DNA from: Fredinandcohnia humi
GTDB taxonomy: Bacteria > Bacillota > Bacilli > Bacillales > Bacillaceae_L
Reading direction: 5' to 3'
Assembly (NCBI RefSeq): GCF_001439915.1
Contig: NZ_LMBW01000003.1
Coordinates: 214,872-278,871, forward strand
DNA: 64,000 nt
This document shows, in pieces, positions 44,428 to 53,933 of this stretch (position 1 is the stretch's first letter; each line of letters starts with the position of its first letter). The notes under the pieces are model-generated. The model was given only the letters and a program-made list of their open reading frames with translations. It was not told the DNA's origin and did not search any database. A program made the position numbers and the translations under genes.

Positions 44428-45063
44428 TTAAATTACGTCTATTTCTAAATATGTTGTATCCCCAATTGCAATCTGACTTTTTCCATTTGTCATCTCGGTC
44501 ATCCATTCAAAAAATTGGGGTGTTTGGCTTTCTATTACATAGGTTTCGATTTCTACATCTTCAATATACTTGATATCTTTAATTTGGTAAATGGATGAGC
44601 GTAGTTCGTTTTCGACCTTGCCAAGCCAGGTGTAATCTATTTTTGTATGCATGACTCTCATTAGCTTTCTTTCAGCGATGCCAGTTGCTTGAAGGCCTTC
44701 TGAGGTTGATTTTCCGTATGCCCGGATTAGTCCTCCTGCACCTAATTTTATTCCTCCAAAATACCTAGTTATGACAACAACTGTATCTTTTAGGTGTTTT
44801 TTCTTTAGGACTTCAAGAATTGGTACTCCAGCTGTACCGCTTGGTTCGCCATCATCGTTTGCTTTTTGAATGTGGTCGTTTTCCCCAATGAGATAAGCGG
44901 AACAATTGTGGGTAGCGTCCCAGTTTTGTTTTTTTATTTTTTGAATGAATTCCTGTGCTTCTTCTTCAGTTGTTGCACAGTTGATATATGCGATAAAGCG
45001 TGATTTCTGAATATTTATTTCATGCTCGCCATACCCTTTTACTGTATAATAGGAATGAAGCAT
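44428..45063 (-). CDS. yvyE: YigZ/IMPACT-family protein (YvyE)
   Basis: Cytosolic protein of the UPF0029/IMPACT family. The frame opens further upstream, but AGGAGGT (45072-45078, minus strand) fixes the start at 45063, giving 211 residues. The N-terminal domain has EHEINIQKSRFIAYI, ATHNCSAYLIG, DDGEPSGTAGVPILEVL and VVITRYFGGIKLGAGGLIRAYG; the C-terminal domain is the short alpha/beta YigZ_C. Function is not settled. The gene lies beside degS in Bacillus subtilis too, which supports the family assignment. Confidence 0.92.
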   Translation of the reverse strand: MLHSYYTVKGYGEHEINIQKSRFIAYINCATTEEEAQEFIQKIKKQNWDATHNCSAYLIGENDHIQKANDDGEPSGTAGVPILEVLKKKHLKDTVVVITRYFGGIKLGAGGLIRAYGKSTSEGLQATGIAERKLMRVMHTKIDYTWLGKVENELRSSIYQIKDIKYIEDVEIETYVIESQTPQFFEWMTEMTNGKSQIAIGDTTYLEIDVI

Positions 45064-45179
45064 TACGTAATACCTCCTATCGGGGCTTTTACGAAAAAGT
45101 AAAGTTGTGCGATAGAATTCGACACTGTCCGGGTTTTTCGAGGGATGGGAAAGTATATAATTTTCCATCCAAGGTTTCG

Positions 45180-45301
45180 GTGTCTAGCTCCAGGCGCCAT
45201 CGGCTCGAGGTCATAAGCCAATCGCTTCGGAAGGTAAAATACACCTTCTGTCAGCGCTTGTCTTGTGCTTGTCGCCGATTAGCAGGCGCCTTGCGCTTTT
45301 C
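45180..45301 (+). repeat. Dispersed Bacillaceae intergenic repeat
   Basis: The unit begins GTGTCTAGCTCCAGGCGCC, contains CTCGAGGTCATAAGCCAAT and CTTCGGAAGG..ACACCTTCTGTC, and ends GCAGGCGCCTTGCGCTTTTC. I recognise this as a family scattered in many copies through Bacillus and Geobacillus intergenic regions. GGCGCC occurs near both ends and the unit folds on itself. Function unknown. Confidence 0.8.
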
Positions 45302-45380
45302 TAATTAAAATTTTTGCCCATTCTTCTATTATAATGCGACATAATTTTTACATCAATGGTTTGTTTTTGGCATAGGTTAG

Positions 45381-45397
45381 ATGTAATACAAATGTAA
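45381..45397 (+). promoter_or_regulatory. WalR-type box upstream of degS
   Basis: TGTAAT-ACAAA-TGTAAC matches the WalR (YycF) consensus TGTWAH-N5-TGTWAH at every position. A TATAAT begins 33 bases downstream of it at 45431. It could link degSU to wall homeostasis. A 12-base consensus can occur by chance in an AT-rich genome. Confidence 0.5.
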
Positions 45398-45430
45398 CCG
45401 ATATGAAACGCAGTAAACAACAAATCGGTA

Positions 45431-45436
45431 TATAAT
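45431..45436 (+). promoter_or_regulatory. Possible -10 element for degS
   Basis: TATAAT abuts the left arm of the long hairpin at 45438. There is no clear -35 at 17 bases, consistent with an activator-dependent promoter. The transcript would begin inside the hairpin. Confidence 0.4.
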
Positions 45437-45437
45437 T

Positions 45438-45615
45438 AGCATATCCAGCAGAAGGTCTATTTCTGCTGGATATGCTAAAGCCTCCGGCGGATGCCACGAT
45501 TTTTAAAAGGAAACTTTTCGAGCGTAAGACCAAAGACTAAGAACGCCACATCCTGTGGCAACGTCTTTGTGACCCCACATCGTGTGGGCCTAAAAAATCG
45601 GGCGCAAATACGCGA
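45438..45615 (+). repeat. Hairpin-rich intergenic element upstream of degS
   Basis: A 16-bp perfect stem (AGCATATCCAGCAGAA at 45438-45453 with its complement at 45461-45476) is followed by GCCTCCGGCGG and two short palindromes (CCACATCCTGTGG and CCCACATCGTGTGGG). GATTTTT near 45498 and AAAAATC near 45593 bracket the block, giving a nested fold. The GCCTCCGGCGGATG start resembles other dispersed Bacillaceae elements. No T-run follows the stems. Confidence 0.6.
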
Positions 45616-45646
45616 AGGCGCATTTGATTAAAATGGAGGTGGAAGC

Positions 45647-46786
45647 ATGGCCACCAAAGGGCTTGATAGTAAAGTTCTTGATTCAATATTGGAAAAAATG
45701 GTGCACACCGTTGATCATAGCAAGGAAGAAATATTCCGGATTGGTGAGCAATCTCGCAATGAGTTTGTGACCTTGACGGATGAGTTAAAGGATATAAAAG
45801 AACGAGTTGGAACGATTATTGATGATGTGGATCGTTTGGAAAACCACTCTCGGTTTGCTCGTAAGCGCCTTTCCGAGGTGAGCAGCCATTTTAATAAGTA
45901 TTCGGAAGAAGAAATTCGGAGCGCGTATGAGAAGGCTCATGATTTGCAAATGCAGTTGACTGTTGTACGGCAGGAGGAAAAACAGCTGCGTGAACGTCGC
46001 GATGAGCTAGAAAGACGATTAGTGGGATTACATGAGACGATTGAACGTGCAGACCATTTGGTTGGTCAAATTTCTGTCGTTCTCAACTATTTAAATAGTG
46101 AATTCATGATGGTCGGGGAATTGATAGAGGACGCGAAACAAAAGCAGGCGTTCGGTCTGAAGATTATTGAGGCTCAAGAAGAGGAGCGCCGTAAGCTTTC
46201 CCGTGAGATTCACGATGGACCAGCCCAGATGCTAGCAAATGTGATGTTGCGCTCGCAAATTATTGATAAGGTCTACAAGGAAAGTCCAGAGCAGGGTGTG
46301 AAGGAAATTCATGACTTGCGTAAAATGGTCCGTTCCGCGCTGTATGAAGTTCGTCGGATCATTTATGACCTTCGTCCGATGGCACTGGATGATCTTGGAT
46401 TAGTTCCGACCCTCAAAAAATACCTGTCCACAATCGAAGAATATAATGGAGACACCACGATTTCATTTACGTTTATTGGATCGGAGCAAAGAATCCCGTC
46501 AAAATTTGAAGTGGCTTTATTCCGTATGGTCCAGGAAGCTGTTCAAAATGCGTTGAAGCATGCGGAAGCACGTGAAATTGTAGTTAAACTTGAGTTAAGT
46601 AGAAATCATGTAACAGTTATCGTAAAAGACAATGGAAAAGGCTTTGATATCCGGGAAAAGAAAAAAGACTCGTTTGGATTAATGGGAATGCGAGAGAGAG
46701 TAGATTTACTCGATGGAAATCTAACGATTGATTCAAGTGTTGGTGCTGGAACGATCGTGATGATTCAGGTGCCGATTGAGGTTTGA
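45647..46786 (+). CDS. degS: Sensor histidine kinase DegS
   Basis: Soluble kinase for DegU controlling exoenzymes, motility, biofilm and capsule in Bacillus. 379 residues: an N-terminal coiled-coil sensor (about 1-175, rich in RLENHSRFARKRLSEVS), HisKA_3 with EEERRKLSREIHDGPAQMLAN (phospho-His near 190) and HATPase with MVQEAVQNALKHAEA (N box), VIVKDNGKGFD and FGLMGMRERVDLLDG. No membrane helix, as expected. GGAGGTGG lies 5 bases before the ATG. Confidence 0.96.
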   Translation: MATKGLDSKVLDSILEKMVHTVDHSKEEIFRIGEQSRNEFVTLTDELKDIKERVGTIIDDVDRLENHSRFARKRLSEVSSHFNKYSEEEIRSAYEKAHDLQMQLTVVRQEEKQLRERRDELERRLVGLHETIERADHLVGQISVVLNYLNSEFMMVGELIEDAKQKQAFGLKIIEAQEEERRKLSREIHDGPAQMLANVMLRSQIIDKVYKESPEQGVKEIHDLRKMVRSALYEVRRIIYDLRPMALDDLGLVPTLKKYLSTIEEYNGDTTISFTFIGSEQRIPSKFEVALFRMVQEAVQNALKHAEAREIVVKLELSRNHVTVIVKDNGKGFDIREKKKDSFGLMGMRERVDLLDGNLTIDSSVGAGTIVMIQVPIEV

Positions 46787-47025
46787 TTTTAGGGAAGATG
46801 TCGAATTCAGATGTGGATTTTGACGCTATTTGTCCCTTTTTCATATAGTAAGGTTCGTTCGGTTATTATCATGATACGTTACAAGAATTGGTTGTTTTGG
46901 AATGGACTCATTGATATTATAGGAAACTTATATGAAAACTAGTAAATATTCATCGTTAATACTGCTTAAGGAGTATTGACCGAGATTGCCTCAATTGTCA
47001 AAATGAAAGGGGGAGGCGTTATTTC

Positions 47026-47715
47026 ATGAAAACAAGCATAGTTATTATTGATGATCACCAATTATTTCGCGAGGGTGTAAAACGAATACTAGATTTTGAA
47101 CCAACCTTTCAAGTGGTAGCAGAGGGTGACGATGGGGAACAGGCGGTAGCACTCATTGAGCAGCATAATCCTGATGTTGTCATCATGGACATCAACATGC
47201 CACATTTGAACGGAATCGAAGCAACGAAACAATTAATTGACACATACCCTGATACGAAGGTCATTATATTATCGATCCACGATGACGAAAGCTATGTGAC
47301 GCATGCCCTTAAAACTGGAGCAACTGGTTATTTATTAAAAGAGATGGATGCGGATTCTCTAGTCGAAGCGGTCAAAGTCGTCGCAGAAGGTGGATCATAC
47401 TTGCATCCAAGAGTAACCCATAATTTAGTGAAAGAATTCCGTCGTCTTGCAGTTGCAAGTGGACAATCTGTTTCGGCGCAATCATATACAGAGATGGAGG
47501 TTCGCCGTCCACTTCATTTGTTAACAAGAAGAGAATGTGAGGTTCTTCAGCTGTTAACGGACGGAAGAAGCAACCGCGGCATTGGTGACGACCTCTATAT
47601 TAGTGAAAAAACGGTTAAAAACCACGTAAGTAATATTTTACAAAAAATGAACGTAAACGATCGTACCCAGGCTGTAGTTGTAGCTATAAAGAATGGCTGG
47701 GTTGAGGTTAAATAA
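47026..47715 (+). CDS. degU: Response regulator DegU
   Basis: 229 residues: receiver domain with [18 protein letters not shown], phospho-Asp in [13 protein letters not shown] near residue 56 and Lys in GYLLKEMD near 107; NarL/LuxR-type helix-turn-helix at about 165-225 ([43 protein letters not shown]). The gap to degS is 239 bases, longer than usual for this pair, so degU may have its own promoter. GGGGGAGGCG precedes the ATG. A likely regulator of the eps and chemotaxis genes in this window. Confidence 0.96.
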   Translation: MKTSIVIIDDHQLFREGVKRILDFEPTFQVVAEGDDGEQAVALIEQHNPDVVIMDINMPHLNGIEATKQLIDTYPDTKVIILSIHDDESYVTHALKTGATGYLLKEMDADSLVEAVKVVAEGGSYLHPRVTHNLVKEFRRLAVASGQSVSAQSYTEMEVRRPLHLLTRRECEVLQLLTDGRSNRGIGDDLYISEKTVKNHVSNILQKMNVNDRTQAVVVAIKNGWVEVK

Positions 47716-47733
47716 TAGAATAATAGATTGGTA

Positions 47734-47779
47734 GAAAGGCTGAGCTCCCGGTTGTGAGGGCTTGGCTTTTTGTTTTTTT
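47734..47779 (+). terminator. Terminator after degU
   Basis: GAAAGGCTGAGCTCCC and the arm GGGCTTGGCTTTTT pair through several G-U wobbles, followed by GTTTTTTTA. Weak stem, good T-tract and good position. Confidence 0.6.
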
Positions 47780-47841
47780 ATGGGAATGTTCCAATCTTTA
47801 TAGTAAAAGTTAACTAACAGTAAATAGGAAGTGATTATTGA

Positions 47842-48795
47842 ATGAAGACCAGTGTATTTCATTTTATTGGAGAGTTTTCTAGCCAATTAGAGGAGTTGGC
47901 GTTACGGGTTGAGGCGCTTTTATGGGATCAACCACAAGCGGCAATGACACAGGCACGCTTGTATGGAGAACTACTAGTTAATATGATTTTTGAACAAGAG
48001 AATATGAGTGAAGTGTATCCACTCAAGCTAGTTGAAAAAATAAATCGATTATATAGACATGATGTGATTCAGGATGATATTTATAAAAAGCTAGAATTTA
48101 TCAGGAAAAATGGGAATATCGCCTCTCATCAGGTTATAGAAATGGACCAAGAAGTGGCAAAAGAAGCTCACAGGGCTATTTTTGATTTAGGAGTTTGGTA
48201 TGCAGAAGTCTATGTTAGCCATACGTTCAGTGCGCCTGCATATGAATTACCTCCAAGGCAAAGCCAAGATCTTGATGTTATGAAACAATGGATGGATGAG
48301 TACATCAAAGAAACGCAGGCAAGGATTTCGGAAATTGAAGAACAGTTGAGTCAGTTGAGGGAAGAGAAGAAACAACACCCAAGTAAGGAGAAGAGAAACC
48401 AAATGGAAGATCAGACTAAAAACAATAGTAGACATGTCCCTTTAGAAAGATTCCAATCAACCTTTGAAGAAGCAAATTTTAATTATCGGAATCTATCGAA
48501 AAAAGCTGCTGAATTTCAATTCGCAGATTTTAAAACGGGGTATGTGTATTTATTAGATAACGTTACGCCGACTATTGCCATTCATCCCTGGTTAGTGGAA
48601 CAAGCTAAAATGTTTGAAGAGGTGCAGGTTAAGTCACGAAAAAGTACTGCCCTTAAAAACTTCCCAAAAAAGGAAGAAGAAGGCCAACTAAAATCAAATT
48701 ATGGATATTCGTTTACGTTCCAAACGAAAGGCGAGCTTGACGTTTTATTGAAACGGATTGCAGAAGAATTTGAATCTAAATACATGATTAAATAG
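47842..48795 (+). CDS. Protein of unknown function with N-terminal DUF4145-like helical domain
   Basis: 317 residues, no signal or membrane helix. Residues 1-135 are helical and resemble DUF4145-type modules found at the start of some type I restriction subunits and defence proteins (ARLYGELLVNMIFE.., RKNGNIASHQVIEMDQEVAKEAHRAIFDLGVW). Residues about 150-185 are a coiled coil (ISEIEEQLSQLREEKKQHPSK). The C-terminal 120 residues (NFNYRNLSKKAAEFQFADFKTGYVYLLDN) are not recognised. It stands alone between degU and the chemoreceptor genes, where Bacillus subtilis has degV/comF-region genes. Terminator follows. Confidence 0.7.
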   Translation: MKTSVFHFIGEFSSQLEELALRVEALLWDQPQAAMTQARLYGELLVNMIFEQENMSEVYPLKLVEKINRLYRHDVIQDDIYKKLEFIRKNGNIASHQVIEMDQEVAKEAHRAIFDLGVWYAEVYVSHTFSAPAYELPPRQSQDLDVMKQWMDEYIKETQARISEIEEQLSQLREEKKQHPSKEKRNQMEDQTKNNSRHVPLERFQSTFEEANFNYRNLSKKAAEFQFADFKTGYVYLLDNVTPTIAIHPWLVEQAKMFEEVQVKSRKSTALKNFPKKEEEGQLKSNYGYSFTFQTKGELDVLLKRIAEEFESKYMIK

Positions 48796-48803
48796 AAATA
48801 CCT

Positions 48804-48838
48804 TAGGCTAACTTCATTGTGGAGTTGGCTTTTTTGTT
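48804..48838 (+). terminator. Terminator after the unknown gene
   Basis: AGGCTAACTtC and GaGTTGGCTT pair with one G-U and a short loop, followed by TTTTTTG. Confidence 0.7.
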
Positions 48839-48891
48839 GTTTAAAGAATGGATTGTAAGGTCTGGTGGTATATTTACCTATGTTTTGCACT

Positions 48892-48917
48892 TAAAAATCC
48901 TAAACTTCTGTCGATAG
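48892..48917 (+). promoter_or_regulatory. Sigma-D-type promoter of the first chemoreceptor gene
   Basis: TAAA at 48892-48895 and GTCGATAG at 48910-48917 with a 14-base spacer are close to the SigD consensus TAAA-N15-GCCGATAT. The block CTGTCGATAGAATAA is repeated in front of the receptor at 62190. Confidence 0.65.
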
Positions 48918-48961
48918 AATAAAAGGGAATATATAAAGCGCAAAAGAAAGGAAATTTATCT

Positions 48962-50962
48962 ATGAAAAACAACCAAGAAAAACGTAAACGAAAGAATTTA
49001 TTTAATTTTACAATCAGCAAGAGGTTGTATATAACCTTTATATTAATCATTTTATTACCAAGTTTAATGATTGGTTTTATGTCTTACAGCAGTGCACAAA
49101 AGGAAATTAAAAGCCAGATGCTTGCTAGCTCTACTGCAAATGTAGATCTTTTAAATAAATATATAATCGATCACATTTCTTCAAAGTACATTGATGTTGA
49201 GTATTTCGTATCCAAGCTTAATGCCGGGTCTTTTGTAGAGCCAGAAATTCCAACTACAATTGAAGCATTTAAACAATATTCGCTTCTTCATCCTGACATC
49301 GTGACAATCTTTTCAGGAACCAAGGATGGGAAAATGTTTTTATACCCTAATGCCAGTCTTCCAGAAGACTTTGATCCAAGAGAGAGGGAATGGTATAAAC
49401 AAGCCATTGCTAACCCGGGGAAAGCGGTCGTAACGGAGCCTTATGAGGATTTAGCAACTGGTGGCATCTTAGTGACTGTGGCGCAAGTGATACATGATGG
49501 TTCTGGTGTGATTGGTCTAGACATCAACTTAGAATCACTACAAAAAATGGCATCTAGTATAAAAATTGGTGAGAAAGGATATGCGTTTATCCTTTCTGCA
49601 CAGAAAAAATATTTAGTTGATCCAACTCAAGAAATTGGTTCAGTACCACAAGGGGAAGCCTATAGCAAATTAATCTATGAAAAACAAAGCGGAATTCTTT
49701 CTGATGAATTTCAAGGTAATAAATATGAAACTGCCTTTGTCACAAATGAATTTACTGGCTGGAAAATCGCAGGTGTAATTGAACAAAATGAGATTGATGA
49801 AGCCACTCAAGGCATCCTTCTTACCACATTTTTGGTAGTAGCCATTTTTATTTTTATTGGTCTAGTCATCGCCATCTTCATTGTACGAAGCATTACGAAG
49901 CCTTTAAATGTATTAGTGCAGGTTACTGATAAAGTAAGTAATGGGGACCTTACTCAGACCATAAAAGTGAAAAACAATGATGAAGTAGGACAATTAGGCA
50001 ACAGCTTTAATAAAATGTTGGTATCATTGAGGGAACTATTAACACATGTAGAGGAAAAATCACAGACACTAGCAGCATCTTCAGAGGAATTGACTGCAAG
50101 CTCAGAACAAAATAGCCAAGCAACGGAACAGGTGGCAGATGCGATTCAAGAGGTTGCGGTTGGCACTGAACAACAGACAGAAATGGTAAGACAAACTACA
50201 GAAGTAGTGAAAAAAATGTCGATTGGCATTCAACAAATCGAAGCGAATGCTCAAAATGTTTCTCAAACATCCACTGAAGCGCGGGGTATTGTAGAGAACG
50301 GTGAAAAGGCAATAAAGGAATCCATTCAACAAATGCAAAATATTAATACATCAGTAGCTTATTTAGGAAAAATTATTTATTCATTAGGAGAGCGTTCAGA
50401 AGAAATTAATCAGATTGTAAATGTAATCTCAGATATAGCTAGTCAGACGAATCTTTTAGCTTTAAACGCAGCCATTGAAGCAGCTAGAGCAGGAGAACAT
50501 GGTAAAGGCTTTGCGGTTGTAGCAGATGAAGTGAGGAAGCTAGCAGAGCAGTCAGCAAAATCTACCGAAAACATTCGCGGGTTGATTGCAACTATACAAG
50601 AAGATACAAAACAAGCTGTTGAATCAATGAATCATGGAACGGAAGAGGCCGAAAAGGGAATAAATGTTGTCAATCATGCTGGGCATTCTTTTACGCAAAT
50701 TCAACAATTTGTAGATGATGTGTCTTCACAAGTCCAAGAAGTTTCAGCGTCGATTGCACAAATGGCACAAGGCACACAACAAGTGGTTGAAGCGGTAAGT
50801 GAAATTGATGAAATTGCTAGGAAGACAACAGGACAAGGTCAAGAGGTATCTGCAGCAACAGAAGAACAACTAGCCTCCATGCAAGAAATCGCATCTTCAG
50901 CAGCTTCGTTGTCTTTTATGGCGGAAGAGTTACAGGAAGCGGTTAGGAAGTTTAGGTTGTGA
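48962..50962 (+). CDS. Methyl-accepting chemotaxis protein with dCache sensor
   Basis: 666 residues. Helix about 20-42; extracellular dCache domain about 45-280 with [27 protein letters not shown] and [12 protein letters not shown], a pattern seen in amino-acid-binding dCache sensors; helix about 285-307; HAMP ([22 protein letters not shown]); signalling domain with the hairpin tip [24 protein letters not shown] near 500. Ligand is inferred at most. SigD-type promoter upstream; terminator downstream at 51041. Confidence 0.94.
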   Translation: MKNNQEKRKRKNLFNFTISKRLYITFILIILLPSLMIGFMSYSSAQKEIKSQMLASSTANVDLLNKYIIDHISSKYIDVEYFVSKLNAGSFVEPEIPTTIEAFKQYSLLHPDIVTIFSGTKDGKMFLYPNASLPEDFDPREREWYKQAIANPGKAVVTEPYEDLATGGILVTVAQVIHDGSGVIGLDINLESLQKMASSIKIGEKGYAFILSAQKKYLVDPTQEIGSVPQGEAYSKLIYEKQSGILSDEFQGNKYETAFVTNEFTGWKIAGVIEQNEIDEATQGILLTTFLVVAIFIFIGLVIAIFIVRSITKPLNVLVQVTDKVSNGDLTQTIKVKNNDEVGQLGNSFNKMLVSLRELLTHVEEKSQTLAASSEELTASSEQNSQATEQVADAIQEVAVGTEQQTEMVRQTTEVVKKMSIGIQQIEANAQNVSQTSTEARGIVENGEKAIKESIQQMQNINTSVAYLGKIIYSLGERSEEINQIVNVISDIASQTNLLALNAAIEAARAGEHGKGFAVVADEVRKLAEQSAKSTENIRGLIATIQEDTKQAVESMNHGTEEAEKGINVVNHAGHSFTQIQQFVDDVSSQVQEVSASIAQMAQGTQQVVEAVSEIDEIARKTTGQGQEVSAATEEQLASMQEIASSAASLSFMAEELQEAVRKFRL

Positions 50963-51407
50963 TGATGCATTATTTAATTGATTTATGGGCTTGAGGCGGG
51001 GATCTCTCCTCCATTAAAGCGAGCTCAACAATAAAGAATTAAAAAGCTAATCCTGAATGTAGACAAACATTTCGAGGATTAGCTTTTTGTTTTTATAATT
51101 TTGCTAGATGAGCATGGATCAATATTAATTCACGATAAGTATGTCGAATTTTGTAAAAAAATATTATTTTCTTGTTTTTTCGACATTTTCTATTTACAAC
51201 ACTAGTACTAATGTACTACTATAGTTATGTTTTCAAATAGATACTTCACAAACCTAAATAAATGAAATAAGGATTATTTGTTATTTTACTCAACTACGAT
51301 TTTACTCCAAAGTTTTCCCGTTGAATAAAAAGTCAATTAATTTCATTTATCGTAAATTTGTGGAACTAGTACCAGCCTTTTCAAAAAGAGACAAAGGAGG
51401 GTTTTTT
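50963..51407 (+). other. 445-bp intergenic region with terminator and two inverted repeats
   Basis: After the terminator, ATGTCGAA at 51141-51148 and TTCGACAT at 51179-51186 are inverted with a 30-base AT-rich spacer, and TAGTAC-TAAT-GTACTA at 51203-51218 is a compact palindrome. They may be regulator sites for the small gene at 51408. No other ORF supported. Confidence 0.55.
51041..51092 (+). terminator. Terminator after the first chemoreceptor gene
   Basis: AAAAAGCTAATCCT and AGGATTAGCTTTTT form a 14-bp stem with an inner GAATGT/ACATTTC pairing, then GTTTTT. Confidence 0.93.
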
Positions 51408-51554
51408 ATGCTTAAAAAAGGAACAAAGTTTGAAAAACTTGTAGAGCAAATTCGAGATGAAATTCTTGAAAATGAAAAGGAATTGGAACGGATTGATTTA
51501 TTGTTGGAAGAAAGACATTCGATAATGGACAACAAAAAGGAAAGGGACGGATAA
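51408..51554 (+). CDS. Small basic protein, FbpB-like
   Basis: 48 residues starting MLKKGTKFEKLVEQIRDEIL, highly charged and helical. The spacing FEKLV..ILENEKELERID..LEERH fits the Fur-regulated basic protein B family (PF13040). The frame is open upstream, but AGGAGGG at 51396-51401 fixes the start at 51408. FbpB in Bacillus subtilis helps a small RNA limit iron-containing proteins. I see no clear Fur box here, so the role may differ. Confidence 0.6.
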   Translation: MLKKGTKFEKLVEQIRDEILENEKELERIDLLLEERHSIMDNKKERDG

Positions 51555-51663
51555 CAACCCTTTTCCTATCAAATATTTTCTATTTATTTATCAAACTATT
51601 ATTGGTGTAAATTGCTTCATAATTTACAATCAAAAATTTTATTTCAGAAAAGAAGGGTAAACA

Positions 51664-53349
51664 GTGAAGGTTACAGTTGCAAAAAAATTATTTCTAGGTT
51701 TTGGGGTTGTATTAGTTCTTTTATTGATTATGGCGATATCGTCTTATGTGGGAAACAATTCAACGAAAAATACATATGAGGATTTACTAGATGATCGAGT
51801 ACAAAAAATTAATATGGTCCATGATATGATCATTGCTGTCAAGGATATTCAATTATCCAATCGTGGCTATTTGCTGTTTGGAAATGAACAATCATCAAAT
51901 GTCTTTAATGAATCTGTTATCGAATATCAAAAATTAAGTAAGGAATTAGGAACAGAGTTAAATCGTGAAAAAGGTAAAAAGCTATTACAAGAAATGAATC
52001 AATATAGCGACGCATACATCGATTTGGCTGTAGAAACTATGTCACTTAAGGACAAAAATGACCCACGATATCTTGAGATTGCAGCAAAGGGCTCACCTAT
52101 TATTATGGATTTTGAAATGAAAGCGAATGAAATGATTGATTATCAAACAGAGACACTTACAGAGGTACGAAATAAAACCATTAAATCGGTAGAAAGTACT
52201 CAATTTAATCTAATGATTATCAGCATTTTGGCGATATTGCTTGGAATAGGAATTGCCTACTACATAAGCGGGATAATTTCCAAACCAGTAAAAACGATGG
52301 CAACGATCGCAAAAAAATTTGCTGCGGGTGACCTAACTCTTAAAAAAGCTAAAGTGAAATCGAAGGACGAAATTGGCGATTTAGCAAATGCTTTCAATGA
52401 TATGGCTTCCAATTTAAGAAGTGTTATTCATCAAATTGGCCAGGATGCTGAACAAGTGGCAGCCGCATCTGAGGAATTATATGCAACGACGGAACAAGCA
52501 ACTGAAGCTACGAATCACATCTCATCTTCCATTCAGGAGGTAGCAAGTGGATCTGAGACCCAGTTGACGGGCTCACAAGAAAGTGCACTTGCAATGGAAG
52601 AGATTTCAATTGGCATCCAACGAATTGCGGAATCTTCGTCTACGGTAAGAGACTCCGCTCAGGAAGCAAGTACCCTATCCGTTCAAGGAAATGAATTTAT
52701 TCAAAAAGCGATTCAGCAAATGAACACCATAGAAACAGGGGCACAAAATACAACAAGCGCAGTTAGACATTTAAATGAACGATCCAATGAAATTGGTAAA
52801 ATTATTGAGGTCATTACAGGAATTGCTGATCAAACCAACTTACTTGCATTAAATGCTGCGATTGAAGCAGCCCGAGCTGGGGAACATGGAAAGGGTTTTG
52901 CGGTTGTGGCTGATGAAGTACGAAAGTTAGCAGAACAATCAAAAACCTCAGCAGATCAAATTGTTCATATCATTCAAGAAATTCAAGAAGATACACTAGT
53001 TGTAAAAAATGATATGGAAAAAAGCGTAAATGAGGTTCTTGTCGGCAAAGAAGTGATTCACCAAACAGGGGAAGCATTTGGAAATATTTTAAATGCGATT
53101 GAACGGGTAAATGGACAAATCCAAGAGGTGTCTGCAACATCCGAACAGATCTCTGCTAATTCCCAACAAGTGGCGGCTTCTGTTGAACAATTGGCGCAAA
53201 TCGCAGAAACCTCTTCAAGACAGTCTCAAGGCGTTGCGGCCTCCTCGCAGGAGCAATTGGCCTCGATTGAAGAAATAACAGCATCATCGGGATCCTTAAG
53301 TCAATTAGCTCAAGAGTTACAAGCTGTTGTCTCAAAGTTTAAAATTTGA
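51664..53349 (+). CDS. Methyl-accepting chemotaxis protein, four-helix-bundle sensor
   Basis: 561 residues. Helix at about 9-28, an extracellular helical sensor (about 30-178, resembling 4HB_MCP/CHASE3: [34 protein letters not shown]), helix about 183-203, HAMP ([36 protein letters not shown]) and a signalling domain with [24 protein letters not shown]. Start is GTG with AAGAAGGG upstream. Terminator follows, so it is transcribed apart from cheX. Confidence 0.93.
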   Translation: MKVTVAKKLFLGFGVVLVLLLIMAISSYVGNNSTKNTYEDLLDDRVQKINMVHDMIIAVKDIQLSNRGYLLFGNEQSSNVFNESVIEYQKLSKELGTELNREKGKKLLQEMNQYSDAYIDLAVETMSLKDKNDPRYLEIAAKGSPIIMDFEMKANEMIDYQTETLTEVRNKTIKSVESTQFNLMIISILAILLGIGIAYYISGIISKPVKTMATIAKKFAAGDLTLKKAKVKSKDEIGDLANAFNDMASNLRSVIHQIGQDAEQVAAASEELYATTEQATEATNHISSSIQEVASGSETQLTGSQESALAMEEISIGIQRIAESSSTVRDSAQEASTLSVQGNEFIQKAIQQMNTIETGAQNTTSAVRHLNERSNEIGKIIEVITGIADQTNLLALNAAIEAARAGEHGKGFAVVADEVRKLAEQSKTSADQIVHIIQEIQEDTLVVKNDMEKSVNEVLVGKEVIHQTGEAFGNILNAIERVNGQIQEVSATSEQISANSQQVAASVEQLAQIAETSSRQSQGVAASSQEQLASIEEITASSGSLSQLAQELQAVVSKFKI

Positions 53350-53364
53350 CCATAGTTCTACCAA

Positions 53365-53400
53365 TAGAGTGGTAGTCATTTTCTATCACTCTTTTTTTTA
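53365..53400 (+). terminator. Terminator between receptor gene and cheX
   Basis: AGAGTGgTAG and CTAtCACTCT pair around a 7-base loop, followed by seven T. Confidence 0.88.
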
Positions 53401-53445
53401 TGGAAAATTCCGTTACTTACAATTAAATGAAAGGAATGTTAGATA

Positions 53446-53910
53446 TTGGCTGTAAATATTGAAAATAGAAATAAAAGCGTTCTGGAAATATTAAATGGGG
53501 TGCTCACGGCAATAAAGACCGTCGTTCCTTTGGATTATGGATTGGGAAAACCCTGCTTACTGGAACACTCTTTACAAATGCAGTTTGGTGTCTTGATTGG
53601 GTTCACCGGGGATATAAAAGGAAAATTAGTTCTCAGTGGGGATGCATCCCTTTTTAGTTTAATTGGTGAAAGAATGTATGGTATGGCTTTGGAAGGTGAA
53701 ATGCTTTCCTCCTTTTCGGGTGAACTAGGGAATATGATTGCAGGGGGGATGGCAACGAACCTTGCAGAAGATGGTGTTCGGACAGATATCACCTCTCCCA
53801 CTGTCATGCAGGGGGATACGACTCTATCGGGGTTTAAAAAAGCAATTGAAGTAACTATTTCCTACGTTGAATTGGGAGATATGGATATTTATTTAATGCT
53901 AGATAATTAG
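53446..53910 (+). CDS. cheX: CheX-type chemotaxis phosphatase
   Basis: 154 residues of the CheC/CheX/FliY fold. The phosphatase helix is FSGELGNMIAGGMATNL (E-x2-N) near residue 89, present once, as in CheX. FGVLIGFTGDIKGKLVLSGD begins the first sheet. It dephosphorylates CheY-P. Start is TTG after GAAAGGAATG. It leads the cheX-cheA-cheW-cheY set, with 23 bases to cheA. Confidence 0.87.
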   Translation: MAVNIENRNKSVLEILNGVLTAIKTVVPLDYGLGKPCLLEHSLQMQFGVLIGFTGDIKGKLVLSGDASLFSLIGERMYGMALEGEMLSSFSGELGNMIAGGMATNLAEDGVRTDITSPTVMQGDTTLSGFKKAIEVTISYVELGDMDIYLMLDN

Positions 53911-53933
53911 ATTCTTAAAAAAGGTGGGATCTT

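Larger units (their letters stand above)
45064..45646. other. 583-bp intergenic region between yvyE and degS, rich in repeats
   Basis: Divergent spacer holding a dispersed Bacillus-type repeat, a WalR-type site, a TATAAT and a large hairpin-rich element, listed separately. No ORF with support. Confidence 0.75.
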
